Part shown: positions 41,668 to 52,900 of the stretch, in pieces
How positions within the stretch are numbered: the stretch's first letter is position 1
Layout: the number at the start of each line of letters is the position of its first letter
Assembly (NCBI GenBank): GCA_964035575.1
Contig: OZ037865.1
Span: forward strand, 1,364,001 to 1,428,000
DNA from: Rhynchopus sp. YZ270_cl-10
Lineage: Eukaryota; Euglenozoa; Diplonemea; Diplonemida; Diplonemidae
DNA length: 64,000 bases
Direction: 5' to 3'
Translations under genes and position numbers: made by a program
The notes under the pieces: generated by a model
What the model was told of the DNA's origin: nothing
The model's input: only the letters and a program-made list of their open reading frames with translations
Database searches by the model: none

Positions 41668-41777
41668 TAAGAAAGGGGCTTTTTTTTCACGGCCGTTTTT
41701 TTTTATTTTTCACGGCAACGACGGCAGTGGGTCGAGCATTTTTTTTTCATTTCCGTGACGTCCGTTTTACTTGTATG

Positions 41778-42589
41778 TTTTTTTTTTTTGGATATTTCTG
41801 AGTATGGACGGTATGGGTACCACTCTTCCCCGCGAGGACCAGATTCATCTCATTTCCCCCACCCCCAAAACAACTTTTGTTTTTGCTTTCCCCCCATTTT
41901 TTTTTTTTTCAGATGTAAACCACAACAAATGGATATAGGACCGCACCATGGCTGGGTGCACCGGTTCATGTACCAAAAAAGTGCACTGTCGAGAGGGATT
42001 TGTACTATTTTTTTTTACCGCCGTATTGTTATTATTTACTTATTTTTATATTTTTTTTTTGGGAATCTATCTCCACCCCAAAAAAGGTGACTTCAGTGTT
42101 TTTTGCAACAAACAAAAATCCCCCCCCCAAGCCGTATTAACCCCCTTCCCTTTCTCTCCCCTACTCCACCAATAAAATGCATTTTTATTTTTTGTGATAG
42201 TCGACACAAAAAAAAAAAAAACCAAAATAACAAAACACAAAAAAAAAAAAAAAAAAAAAACGCTCCCACAAAAAAAAAACAAAACAAAAAAACAGCTACA
42301 AACAGAACAATCTTTGAGATACCTCTACTCACATTTTACCCCCCCCCTATCTATCAACTCAACCACTACAGGCACAACAACCCCTACCATTTTTACACAA
42401 TACCAAATTTTCGGTTGTTTCCCTGCATCATTTTGCATTTATTACCTCCCAAAGGATACTTTAAACACATTCTTCATCCATTCATCTCTGTCTCTCTCTC
42501 TCTCTCTCTCCATTCTCTAAAACCAACCCTTTCTTTACGCAAACCCTCTTCCTCTTCCTCTTCTTCTTCTTCTTCCTCTTCCCCTTCCA
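41778..42589. other. Spacer ending in a long pyrimidine tract
   Basis: Contains repeat C at 41927, A and T runs, and from about 42475 an almost pure C/T tract (CT dinucleotides, then TTC triplets) that runs up to the ATG at 42590. The tract looks like the branch and pyrimidine part of a splice acceptor. Confidence 0.6.
41927..42007 (+). repeat. Dispersed repeat C (full-length form)
   Basis: Starts AAATGGATATAGGACCGCAC; the 3' part has GTGCACTG and TTTGTAC around TCGAGAGG. Confidence 0.55.
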
Positions 42590-45216
42590 ATGGACCCCGA
42601 CAGAGAAGGGTACATCGACCATGCATCAGACGTCTCCCCTCGCTCTTTACATGAAGGATACCCGAGTAGTCTAAGCGTTACTCCCGCGTTTACTCATTTT
42701 GTGACACGTCTAGTGTCGGAGAGGAGTGTCAATATGATAAGGTCCCCTGCAGCGAGGTTGGATATGTTTGCGAATGTGTACATCCGCACAGAACGGATGG
42801 TGAGGGGCGAGGTGGCGGTGGAGGTCGAGCCTTCGGAGGAGCTGTTGTGGGAGGAGTGCCGTGGTGGGGGTTGGGAGGCCACGTTGCTGACAGGGATCTT
42901 TGCGTTGCGGTGTAGGCCGCATGATGTGGAGAGGAGGCAGAAGTGTGCGTTGAAGCTGGCGTCGCTGCTGGACACACCGGATAGTGGGGCTGTGGTGCGG
43001 CGGTTTGTGTTTTATATAGTGGCGCAGCTGCTGCAGGAGACGGCGGAGTGGCAGGACCGCCATTTCCTCCTGGACGCGGCGGTGCAAGGGATGGCGTTGT
43101 TCCCGCATGAGGGGCTGTACTTCGGGGTGTGGATGCGGATGTTGGCGTTGCTCGGAAAGCGTTCGTCGCTGCTTGGCGCAACAGAGGCGCGGTGCCGCAC
43201 AGTGGCGGCAGTGCTGGAGGCGCAGAAGCTTGCACACTTCGTGTCGTGCCCGATAACGCTGCTCAGCCTCGCCCGCTTGCTCCTCGAAGTTGACGAGCCT
43301 GCAGTCCTCCTCACCCTCGTCGCTGCCTTCATCGCGTCAGAGAAGCAGAAGGACGTAGACGGATATGACTCGCTCTCCGCTAAGATGCGGGCACATCTCG
43401 CCTTTTACGTAGCATCAGCACATCTCGCGCTCGCTGCGGCATCTGGTATGGGGTGGGATGGGTTGTGGTAGTCGAGACTCAGAATGCATTTAGCCTTCGC
43501 GCGACTTTGTGGTACAGAACCTGTCCTCGGATAGGTGATTGGTCGAAACTACAACAAAAATACCAGTATTATTTAAAGGGGCGATGCCAGGCTACGTTGC
43601 TATACGTATCCAATCGTACGAATAAACCTCACACACACACACAGGCGACGCAGAAGAACACCTGGGCGAAGTGCTCAACATCATGGAGGACGAAGAGCAG
43701 TTTCCGGCTGTTCCTTGTATGCTTACCCCCCTCTCCAATTGGTTTATAGTACCCACAAAAGTTTAATACAGTACACCTGTTTTAAACACCCTGTAGTAAG
43801 CCTGCCACCCCCATCTCCATCCCCTTCTAACAGCCTCCTTCCCCTACGCCGCCTCGTTGATGATACACATCAGAAGGATCACCACCGCTGCCGATGACTC
43901 ACTTCAGCTGGTGATGAGACGGTTGCTTGAGAGTGATGGGTCCACCCCGCACCCGCATGCTCATATGGATATAGTCACTTCGCATGCCTTCTTGTTGATG
44001 CTTAGTGGCAAGACGCGACAGGCGCAGAACTATTTGCAACAGACGCGCACTGCTGCGTCGCAGGTGTCTGCAGAGGACTTTCCTTATTCGCCGCTTCCGG
44101 ACTCTGGTGGGGCGTTGGAGAGTGTGGAGACGGTGGGGTGCCAGATCTATTATGTAGAATGCTTTGCAGCGTATATGAAGGCCTTTGCGGTGCACGGCCG
44201 TCTCCTCGAAGAACGTCGTGCACTTAAGCCACGTGCCGCTGCGTTCTGTCCAGGTGATCCGCTTCTGTCAGACCGTTGTTATGAGCTTCTATTGAACGAT
44301 ATCCACGCATTCTTCTCCACTGCAATACTCAACTCATGGTGCTCACTGCCACCCCCCTCGCAGAACCCAAACTTCTACCCACCAACGGAAACGGAGCAGA
44401 GCAACCACAATGTGGTCCACTCCCTGCCTCCGGCAATACAACACAATGATGAGCATTTTTTTGTCTCGGCGAGGGCGGCCGGTGTCGTCGACGACACCGG
44501 GGAAATACTGAGCCTCACGCCCGAAGAGGTCAAAGCAAAGCTAGGACACAAAGCGAAGCCCCCAGAAGTGATACGGCATGCACAGAACGATGGTGTGCGG
44601 CCTGAAGACGTGCCTTCCCCATTGAAGGCGAAGGTGTTGACACGGACGCAGCAGAAAAGCTATAAAGCAGATGGATTGGCGTATGGTGGACCACATGAAC
44701 AGCTGCTTGACTGCGATGCGCAGTTGGCAAGCCCTGCGGACTATCGTGGAAAGGGGGGTAGGGGTGCAGAGGAGGCTGCGGCAGTGCCGCTCTCACGCAA
44801 GGAGTTCGTGCTGCTGCTGGAGGCGTATGCAGACTACGAGGGCGAGGCTGAGGTGGACAACGCAGACCACGATTTGAACGAGGATTTTGAAGTGGACAAC
44901 ACCGATGCAGGAGCGGCGGAGGGTTCCATACAGGAGGTGTGTGCTTTAAATGTGTTTTGTTCAAATGGTCAATTTGTCTTTTTTCCTTCAGGTCGCCACC
45001 CACCACTTCCGCTGCATGGACAAAGCTGGGCGCGGATTCGTAGCACTGCGTACTGCAGTCAACCTGATGTGCACATACCTCCGCTCCAACGGCTTCGACT
45101 GCAGCAAACGCGACGTCATCGGAATGGTGGCGACATACCTGGACCCCGACGAGCCGTCACGCATCGACACGCACACCTTCGCCAGCATATTCGTTAATGT
45201 GCATAAATCATCTTAA
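42590..45216 (+). CDS. Unrecognised helical protein with EF-hand-like C-terminus
   Basis: A 751-residue product from exons 42590-43445, 43645-43716, 43834-44936 and 44992-45216 (introns in phases 1, 1 and 0; donors GTATGG, GTATGC, GTGTGT). The first 500 residues look like an alpha-helical solenoid (alternating leucine/alanine-rich helices, as in TPR-type scaffolds), but no defined repeat could be fixed. A disordered acidic stretch (about 560-670) leads to a C-terminal segment with paired helices (HHFRCMDKAGRGFVALRTAV, then GMVATYLDPDEPSRID) resembling degenerate EF-hands. The start is the first ATG after the long pyrimidine tract; if a leader is added at the AG near 42603, translation would start later. 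Function unknown; a scaffold or cilium role is only a guess. Confidence 0.75.
43489..43556 (+). repeat. Dispersed repeat E inside intron 1
   Basis: TTTAGCCTTCGCGCGACTTTG, GTACAGAACCTG and GGTGATTGGTCGA; ACCT/AGGT replaces the CCTGC/GCAGG hairpin of the 36634 copy. It lies within the first intron of the helical-protein gene. Confidence 0.5.
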
Positions 45217-45379
45217 GCCCCCCCGCAATTACACTTTTTATTTACCCCCCTTTTTGGGCCGAGTTCTTTCCTAAGTTGCTAAACAAAACGATTGGACACC
45301 TTTTTTTTTGATTTTCTCAACACCCTCTCATCACCCCACCACCCTCTCACCCAATCACCTTAGGGATGAAATCGAGGTA

Positions 45380-48300
45380 ATGGAGGAACGTCCATTTGTC
45401 TATGTTGCTTTGAGCGGGGATGAGTCCGCGTCAGGCAGTTGCGTCGATGTGCGCGACAGTGGCGGCAGCTCCGACATTGCTGTGGGCTTCCACGACGACT
45501 CTGGGCGACGCCACGAGCTGAACGTGAACGGCGTCTTCACCAGCGTAGCCCAACCGGACCAAGTCTTCCAGGCCTCCGTGCAGCCTCTGTGCCAACGCGT
45601 AGCTCAGGGTGCGACAGCGTGCAGTGTGGCGACCCTTGGCGGGTCAGGGCCGCAGCTCATCGAGGATGAAGGGCTAGGCGCGCACGCCATCCGCTACCTC
45701 CTACAGGCGCTTGAGGTCGATGGTCGGCCAGGCGCACTTCGATTGGGGCTCTGCTGCTTTTTGAGCGACGCCAACCGCCCCACCGACCTCCTCAAAAACG
45801 TGCAACAAAAAGTCCCCCCGACGATGCAGTGGGGCAACGAGGAAGGCCTGGATGGACAGAAGTTTGTCTTCTGTGCATCGCTCTCCTCTGCACAACGCAC
45901 TGTGCGTGCTGTGCTGAGCGCACCAAGCCTTGCAAACCTCCTGCCCCGTCTCTCGTATGCGCTGACCCTCGCAGTGCGCACACCGTACAGCGAGGTGCCC
46001 TCACGGCTGTCCCTCATTGAGCTGCGCTCCGAGCATGCCCATCTGTACCCGCAGACGCTGAGGGATCTTCTGCACGGCACAGCGCGCAGTGATATGCTGT
46101 CTCGTGCTGTGTCGGGGTGCCGTGCATCGGATTGTGTGGTGATTGGGCAGGTGCACAGTGAGGCGCCGCGTTTGCAGGATGGGGGTGTAGCGTGGAAGGC
46201 GGCGCAGATGGTCTTTGAGGCAGCTGCGGCGCTGAGGGCGTCTGCATCGTTCACGACAGCAACAACGACGTCGCGTGCTTTGCCTGGGTACTCCGTGCAT
46301 ACACCACGGTCTCCAGGTGTGGCCGGCACGCCGTCGCCAGCGCGTCGTACCGCTGTGTCGCCTGAGCCACAAAAGGTGCACGTAGATGTGCAGCTCATAG
46401 TGCCCGAGGAGGGTGGTGCATACGGCAGAGCGTCCCCGCAGCACCGTGCCACACCCGAGCCGGACTACGCAAGGTGCAGTACCAGGACAGACCTGCTCAA
46501 CAGGGCCAAGGATGCGGAGTCCTCATCGCTGACAGCGAACCAGCGTGCAAGGGACGCAGAGGCGAGGGTGGCAAACCTGGCGCACGACCTGGCGCAGAGG
46601 GACCATGGTGCGAACAGTGCTGCCGAGGTGGCGTCTTTGAGGGAGCAGCTTGCGAAGGTATGTGCTGTGCACCTAGGTGTAGGTTGTGGGTGGGTTGTTG
46701 TGTGCGTGTTTTTTTTAGGTACACGCCACGAGAGAGCTTTGTATTTCAAGTCAACCATTTTTTTAGGTGACTAAGCAGAGGCTTATAAACTTTTCTCTTT
46801 TTTTTGAGGCCAACATTAGATCAAATCACACGACACAGATGCAAGACCAACTCACCGACGCGACACGCAGCGCTGCTGAGAACCGCAGGGAGGCTGAGCG
46901 GGTGGAACGCCAGGTGCCTGAGGTATGCACCTGCACCCAATGTCTATGTCTCTGCCCTGCGCCCTCACACTGCACCCCCACCACATCTTCAGGTACAAAA
47001 GCAACGCGACCTAGCACGCAGCGACCTTGAGGACGCACGCACCCGCATCTCGACCCTCCAAGACGACGTTGTGACGGCGCGCTCACAGTGCGCAGATGTT
47101 GCCAACCAGCTCACCTCTGCACAGATCGAGACCGACACACTACGCTACGAGCTGCAGGAGGCACACAAGCGTGCAGAGGACGCCATGGAGCTGCGCAGTG
47201 CACAACAGCGCCTCTCGGACGCACTGCAGACCGAGACCGACACTCTCGAGGGACACCTCCGCGACTCCGTTGCGGGCAACAAGGTGCACGAACGTGCTGC
47301 ATGCGAATCCCGCGAGGCTGTCGCCCGCATACGTCTTCACGCAGAAGAGGACACCGTGTACGGCATGCTGCAACGTGTCGAGGCACGTGCACACCAGGCG
47401 CTTCTACACAACGCAAAGTACACAGCAACGTTGGCACAGCTCAACGATGCACGCACAGAGAACGACGCACTGTCGGCACGCTCACATGCAGCAGAGGCAG
47501 CCCTGCGGCAGACAGAGCTGGGCACCATGGCCACATCTGCGTCGGCAAAGGCAGAAATGGCAGACCTCCTCAACCAAATCAAAACAGTGTCGACGGAACG
47601 CGACCGGCGCACCGAGGCTGTAGACCGGCTGACTGTGGAGTGCCAGAACCTCTCTGAGAGGGTGCACCGTTTGCAGGATTCGAACACCGAGGCGGAGAGC
47701 GCGCTTCGTGTGTTGGAGAAGCGTGCGACGGAGGCGGAGGGTGCGTTGGACTTCGAACGGCTTAAGTCAGCGACAACTGCCGCAACTGCCACCAAGATGG
47801 AGACAGAACGCACCACCATGAACACTGCCAACCTTGAAATGCAAGCAGAGCTCGAACGCCGCACTGTCGAGATCCTCGACACCCGCAGCACCCTCCAGGC
47901 ACGTGTCAACACTCTCGAGGCAGAACTCCGTTCTGCTGCGGTCAACGCAAAGCGCGACGACACCACGCTCCTCAAGCAGCTCGACACACTCACCTCCGAG
48001 AGAGACCACCTACAACACCTGGTACAGAGCGGGGTCGAGGAGGCACGCAGTTTGAAAATGCGTCTTGCGACGTTAGAGCTGGAGGCGTCCACACCACAGA
48101 CTGACACCTTCAGCGAGACTGCCGACAACGGCCTCGCTAATGTACATGCCGAACGTCTGAGAGGAGAGCTTGCGGAGCGCGACAACGCGATCTTTGTTCT
48201 CAAAGAAAAGCTGCAGCAGACTACCAAAGCTAAGATCGAAGCTGAGAAACGTGAGCGCATGGCGCATCGCCGTCTGGCGGAACCACCGTCACCACAGCCA

Positions 48301-49706
48301 GCATCAGTATCACCTGCATTCAGAGGGCAGGGCAGTGACGAGGAGGTCGAACGTCTCCGCCAAGAGATCGCTGTATTGCGCAACAACGACACGAACGACA
48401 GGAGCGAGGTGGAGACACTGCGCAACAGTGTCCGCAACAAGGAGATGGAGGTGCTGATGCTCCGCAAGGAGGCGGAGGCGATGAACCACGAGATGCTAGC
48501 ACTCTCCGACCGCTGCGAGATGAAGCTGCACGAACAGCAGAAGGCCTTAGAGGAAAGCTGGAAGGGGCGGGAGCAGGGGTGGGTTGCACGGCATAAGGCT
48601 TTGGAGACTCAGGTTGCGGCAACGAGCGAGAATTTGAAGCATTTTGAGACGGAGAAGAGTGCCCTAGACCATCGTGCTGTGCGGGCTGAGGAGCGTCTTG
48701 CAATGGCAGATGAACGCATGGCGCATTCAGAGGCAATGAAGGATGAGGAATTGCAGATGAAGTCCGAACAGCTCCGCCAGCAGGGCCACGAGGTGCAGGA
48801 GCTGCGTGACACTCTGCGCAAGCTCGAAGCCGAAGCGGAACACATGAGGCAGTACACAGAGTCGAGAGAGCACATTGTGCACAACGCTGACGCAGCCGCC
48901 AAGCAAGTTAAAGAAGTGCGCGAAGACGCGAAGCGTCGTGAAGAACTTCTCCTCAATCAGATCCGCACGCTCATGTCGCAGGCAGACGCAGCAAAGCCGA
49001 TCGACAACCACAGAGGGCTGTCTCCACCACTCCGCCATAGGTCCCCACATAAGGTAATGCAGCAAAATGCAATTTTAAGAAATGACACAACCTCTTCTTT
49101 GCTCTCTTTTTTTTCTTTGGGAAAACGTCGTCTTAAAAAATACCACCCATACAGATACGGACGTCGTCTCCATGGCAGATGAAGTCGCCTGATGTGAGAT
49201 CGCGCGGTGCATTGAGTCCTACGTCGTCGTCTGACGGTGATGAGGCTGAGGATGCGATGATCTTGAAGGCACAGCTAGCGGCGATTGAGGCGCAAAATGA
49301 GACACTTCGGCAGCTGAAGGCGAAGGAGAAGGAGAAGCGGCGCGATGAGGGCCGGCTCACCGACGCACAGCGCCAGGCAGCGACAGATGCCATCAACGAC
49401 ACAGCGAAGCAGCGTGCCCACAGCCGCCTCCACCAGAGAGGTGTCGGCAGCCCCCCACGCGACATGCTACGTGAACAGCTCGACTCCATAGCCTCACGTG
49501 TCAAATCAGGGAACTACGACAGGAAGACAGTATGTTTTTTGTCAATTGAAAGAAAGCTAGCATAGTGGAGCACACTCTAGGGTGGCCACTAATACAACCA
49601 AGTTTTCAAAGAAAATATGCAACCCACCCATCCAATCATCTCTCAGGTCGACGAACAGCTCCAGCAACTCCTCGAGAACGTCGGAAGGCCTGTCTCCAAT
49701 CCATAG
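45380..49706 (+). CDS. Kinesin-like protein with a divergent motor head and long coiled coil
   Basis: A 1285-residue product from exons 45380-46657, 46839-46922, 46993-49053, 49155-49529 and 49647-49706, all introns in phase 0 (donors GTATGT, GTATGC, GTAATG, GTATGT). Residues 1-330 follow the kinesin motor plan: a strand/helix pair before the P-loop (VFTSVAQPDQVFQASVQPL), a P-loop-like TLGGSGPQ, LRLGLCCFLSDANRPTDLL in place of the EIYNE..DLL block, and SRLSLIELRSEHA in place of the LVDLAGSE block. The P-loop lacks the GKT needed for ATP, so the head is probably non-motile. Residues about 400-1200 are coiled coil; the tail is basic and Ser/Pro-rich. It likely tethers or scaffolds microtubule structures. 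Gene sure, kinesin call moderate. Introns 1 and 4 carry hairpin repeats. Confidence 0.75.
46717..46750 (+). repeat. Repeat C hairpin inside kinesin-like intron 1
   Basis: AGGTACACG and TGTATTTC flank CCACGAGAGAGC. It sits 15 bases before the group A remnant in the same intron. Confidence 0.45.
46765..46790 (+). repeat. Group A remnant inside kinesin-like intron 1
   Basis: AGGTGA, CTAAGC, AGAG, GCTTATAAAC. The TCATCT arm has been lost; the tail TATAAACTTTTC is retained. Confidence 0.6.
49564..49590 (+). repeat. Group D hairpin inside kinesin-like intron 4
   Basis: AGTGG/CCACT and CAC/GTG with TCTAGG, then the tail AATACAACCAAGTTTTC. It makes up nearly half of a 117-base intron. Confidence 0.7.
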
Positions 49707-49982
49707 AAAAACCCCCATTTTTTTACCCCGCTTTTGAAAGCATGAGCTGCTGTGCCCCCCTCCGGACACCTTCTCTATCAAGCATTCTTTGGGGGGTTCG
49801 CTACCCCTCCGCTAGACCCTACCCTGCCCACGAACCCAACCCCACACTTCCCATCCCATCCCCCCTTGAGTTGTATTAGAAGCATAGAGGCACAAAAGGA
49901 CCGCTCTTTTTCATTCCTCATCCCTCACATCTCATCTCATCTCTCTCTCTCCCCGCCATGCATCCCCACTTCAGGTGTATGA

Positions 49983-52900
49983 ATGAGTCGGCGACGTGGG
50001 CTGTCCGTGGCCAGCCTCGCGTCTTTGTTAGGTTGCGTGATAGCAACGAGCTTTCAATGTGCTGAGCATGATGAGTGCTATAGCCGACACATGCGTTGCC
50101 CTGCAGGGGCGGATTGTGTGTTTGAGTGCAGCGGGGAGCGAGCCTGTGTGAATGCCCAACTCGACTGTAGGGACGCAGGTCTGTGCACACTGGAGTGCTC
50201 GTCGGCGTCTGCGTGTGTCGGTGTGGCGGTGCGCTGCCCAGCAACAGGACAGTGCAGCGTGCTGTGTGACGGCGACAGCGCATGCCTCAATGTCGACGTG
50301 CAGGGTGCCGCAGCGGCAGTCTGCTCAATAGGTTCCTGTGATGCAGGCATGGCGAAGCTCTCCCTCGCCTCCTGCCACACCGCACCCCACGTTGCGCAAG
50401 GCAGGGTCGAATGTCCAGTCATCGCATCACGACACAGAACCATGCCCGTAGCATCGTCAGGTGTGTGCTACGCAGTGTGCGACAGTCGTCACCCCCCGTC
50501 AGGCGAGGGTCTTGTTTGTAAAGCAGGTGTCTGGGGCCAGGCAGTGTGCAAAGGGGGCACCCAAGGGAGAGACCTGCGGCAAAGGGAGCGCCTTGCAGCC
50601 ATCCTGGCGGGTGGCACCACAGCATCCGCAACCATCAGTCTATCGAGGACGTTTAGCCTGACGCTCCCGACAGGGACAGAGACACAGACAATGACGCTGC
50701 CCACATCAACTGCAACAGAGACCCTTACACTGCCAACAGGGACAGCAACAGAAACACTTACCTTACCTACTGGGACAGCGACAGAGACACTGACGCTACC
50801 AACAGGGACCGAAACTGAGACTCTGACGTTGCCCACCGGTACTGCGACGGAAACTCTCACACTTCCAACAGGAACTTCAACCGAGACCCTCACTTTACCC
50901 ACGGGGACGGCAACCGAGACGTTGACACTGCCTACTGGGACAGCGACGGAAACGTTGACGTTGCCGACTGGAACTGCGACTGAAACTCTCACTTTGCCAA
51001 CGGGTACTGCAACAGAGACCTTGACACTGCCAACAGGCACCGCGACCGAGACGCTGACTCTGCCAACGGGTACTGCAACAGAGACGCTTACACTTCCCAC
51101 AGGAACAGCTACTGAAACCCTCACGCTACCGACAGGGACTTCAACGGAGACGTTAACACTTCCAACGGGAACCGCAACAGAGACTCTGACACTGCCAACG
51201 GGTACCGCGACCGAGACATTGACTCTGCCAACAGGAACAGCAACAGAGACATTAACGCTTCCCACTGGAACAGCTACGGAAACCCTCACGCTACCGACAG
51301 GGACTTCGACAGTCACAATGACGCTTCCAACAGGAACATCGAGCTTTACGCATTCTCTAACACATTCTTTGTCGGAGTCGCTCACCTTTTCTTTTACTCT
51401 TCCCACCGGAACTGCGACCGAGACATTGACTCTTCCAACAGGAACAGCCACGGAGACGTTGACGTTGCCAACTGGTACTGCGACAGAGACCATGACACTT
51501 CCGACAGGCACTGCGACGGAAACTCTCACACTGCCAACAGGAACTTCAACCGAGACCCTCACTTTACCCACGGGGACGGCAACGGAGACACTCACTCTTC
51601 CCACTGGAACTGCGACCGAGACGTTGACACTACCAACAGGAACTGCAACAGAGACGCTCACACTGCCGACAGGCACTGCGACAGAGACTCTTACGCTACC
51701 AACAGGGACAGCGACCGAAACGCTCACACTTCCTACTGGTACGGCGACAGAGACATTGACTCTTCCGACAGGAACTGCAACAGAGACATTGACGTTGCCA
51801 ACTGGCACAGCGACAGAGACACTCACACTGCCAACGGGCACCGCAACTGAGACGTTGACACTTCCGACGGGAACAGCCACCGAGACACTGACACTGCCCA
51901 CTGGTACTGCGACTGAGACATTAACGCTGCCTACAGGAACAGCAACCGAGACACTCACACTTCCCACCGGCACTGCAACAGAGACGCTGACACTTCCTAC
52001 GGGCACTGCGACGGAAACATTGACTCTTCCGACTGGGACTGCAACAGAAACTCTGACACTGCCCACTGGTACAGCCACTGAGACTCTGACGCTACCTACT
52101 GGGACTGCGACCGAGACTTTGACACTTCCGACGGGGACTGCAACCGATACTCTCACGCTTCCGACAGGAACTGCAACTGAGACTCTGACGCTTCCAACGG
52201 GTACTGCTACAGAGACCTTGACACTGCCCACAGGCACAGCGACTGAGACTCTCACACTTCCAACGGGAACCTCAACGGAGACCCTTACTTTGCCTACTGG
52301 GACGGCAACAGAGACATTCACGCTGCCAACAGGAACTGCAACAGAGACTATGACGTTGCCGACTGGTACTGCGACAGAAACTCTGACATTGCCGACAGGG
52401 ACGGAAACAGAAACACTGACTCTGCCTACCAGCACAGCAACGGAGACGATGACGTTGCCCACGGGAACTGCAACTGAGACATTCACACTGCCCACAGGAA
52501 CTGCGACTGAAACACTTACCTTGCCCACTGGCACAGCTACCGAAACGCTTACTCTTCCCACCGGAACTGCAACGGAAACCCTTACTTTGCCCACGGGAAC
52601 TGCAACTGAGACGTTGACACTTCCGACCGGAACGGCAACTGAGACAATGAGTCTTCCCACCGGGACTGCGACTGAAACACTTACTCTTCCCACTGGAACT
52701 GCGACCGAGACATTAACACTACCAACAGGAACTGCAACAGAGACGCTCACACTGCCGACAGGCACTGCAACAGAGACCTTCACCCTTCCAACAGGGACAG
52801 CGACCGAAACGCTCACACTTCCTACTGGGACGGCGACAGAGACATTGACTCTTCCGACAGGAACAGCAACAGAGACATTGACGTTGCCAACTGGTACTGC

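Larger units (their letters stand above)
39988..41777. mobile_element. Inverted-repeat element (about 1.8 kb) inserted in a poly-T tract
   Basis: The left end reads CATACAAGTATAACGGCCGT and the right end is a near complement (GACGTCCGTTTTACTTGTATG reversed), giving terminal repeats of about 24 bp. T runs lie outside both ends on the same strand, as expected if a T-rich target was split or duplicated. Both subterminal regions repeat the palindrome ACGGCCGT, a likely binding array. Inside are a LINE scrap, a minus-strand ORF remnant (about 40874-41083, family not recognised) and the heptamer satellite. No intact transposase is seen. Confidence 0.6.

Noticed and set aside
41064-41801. Frames of CVLCTVY repeats
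   Set aside because: Produced by a pure heptamer satellite that is open in every frame.
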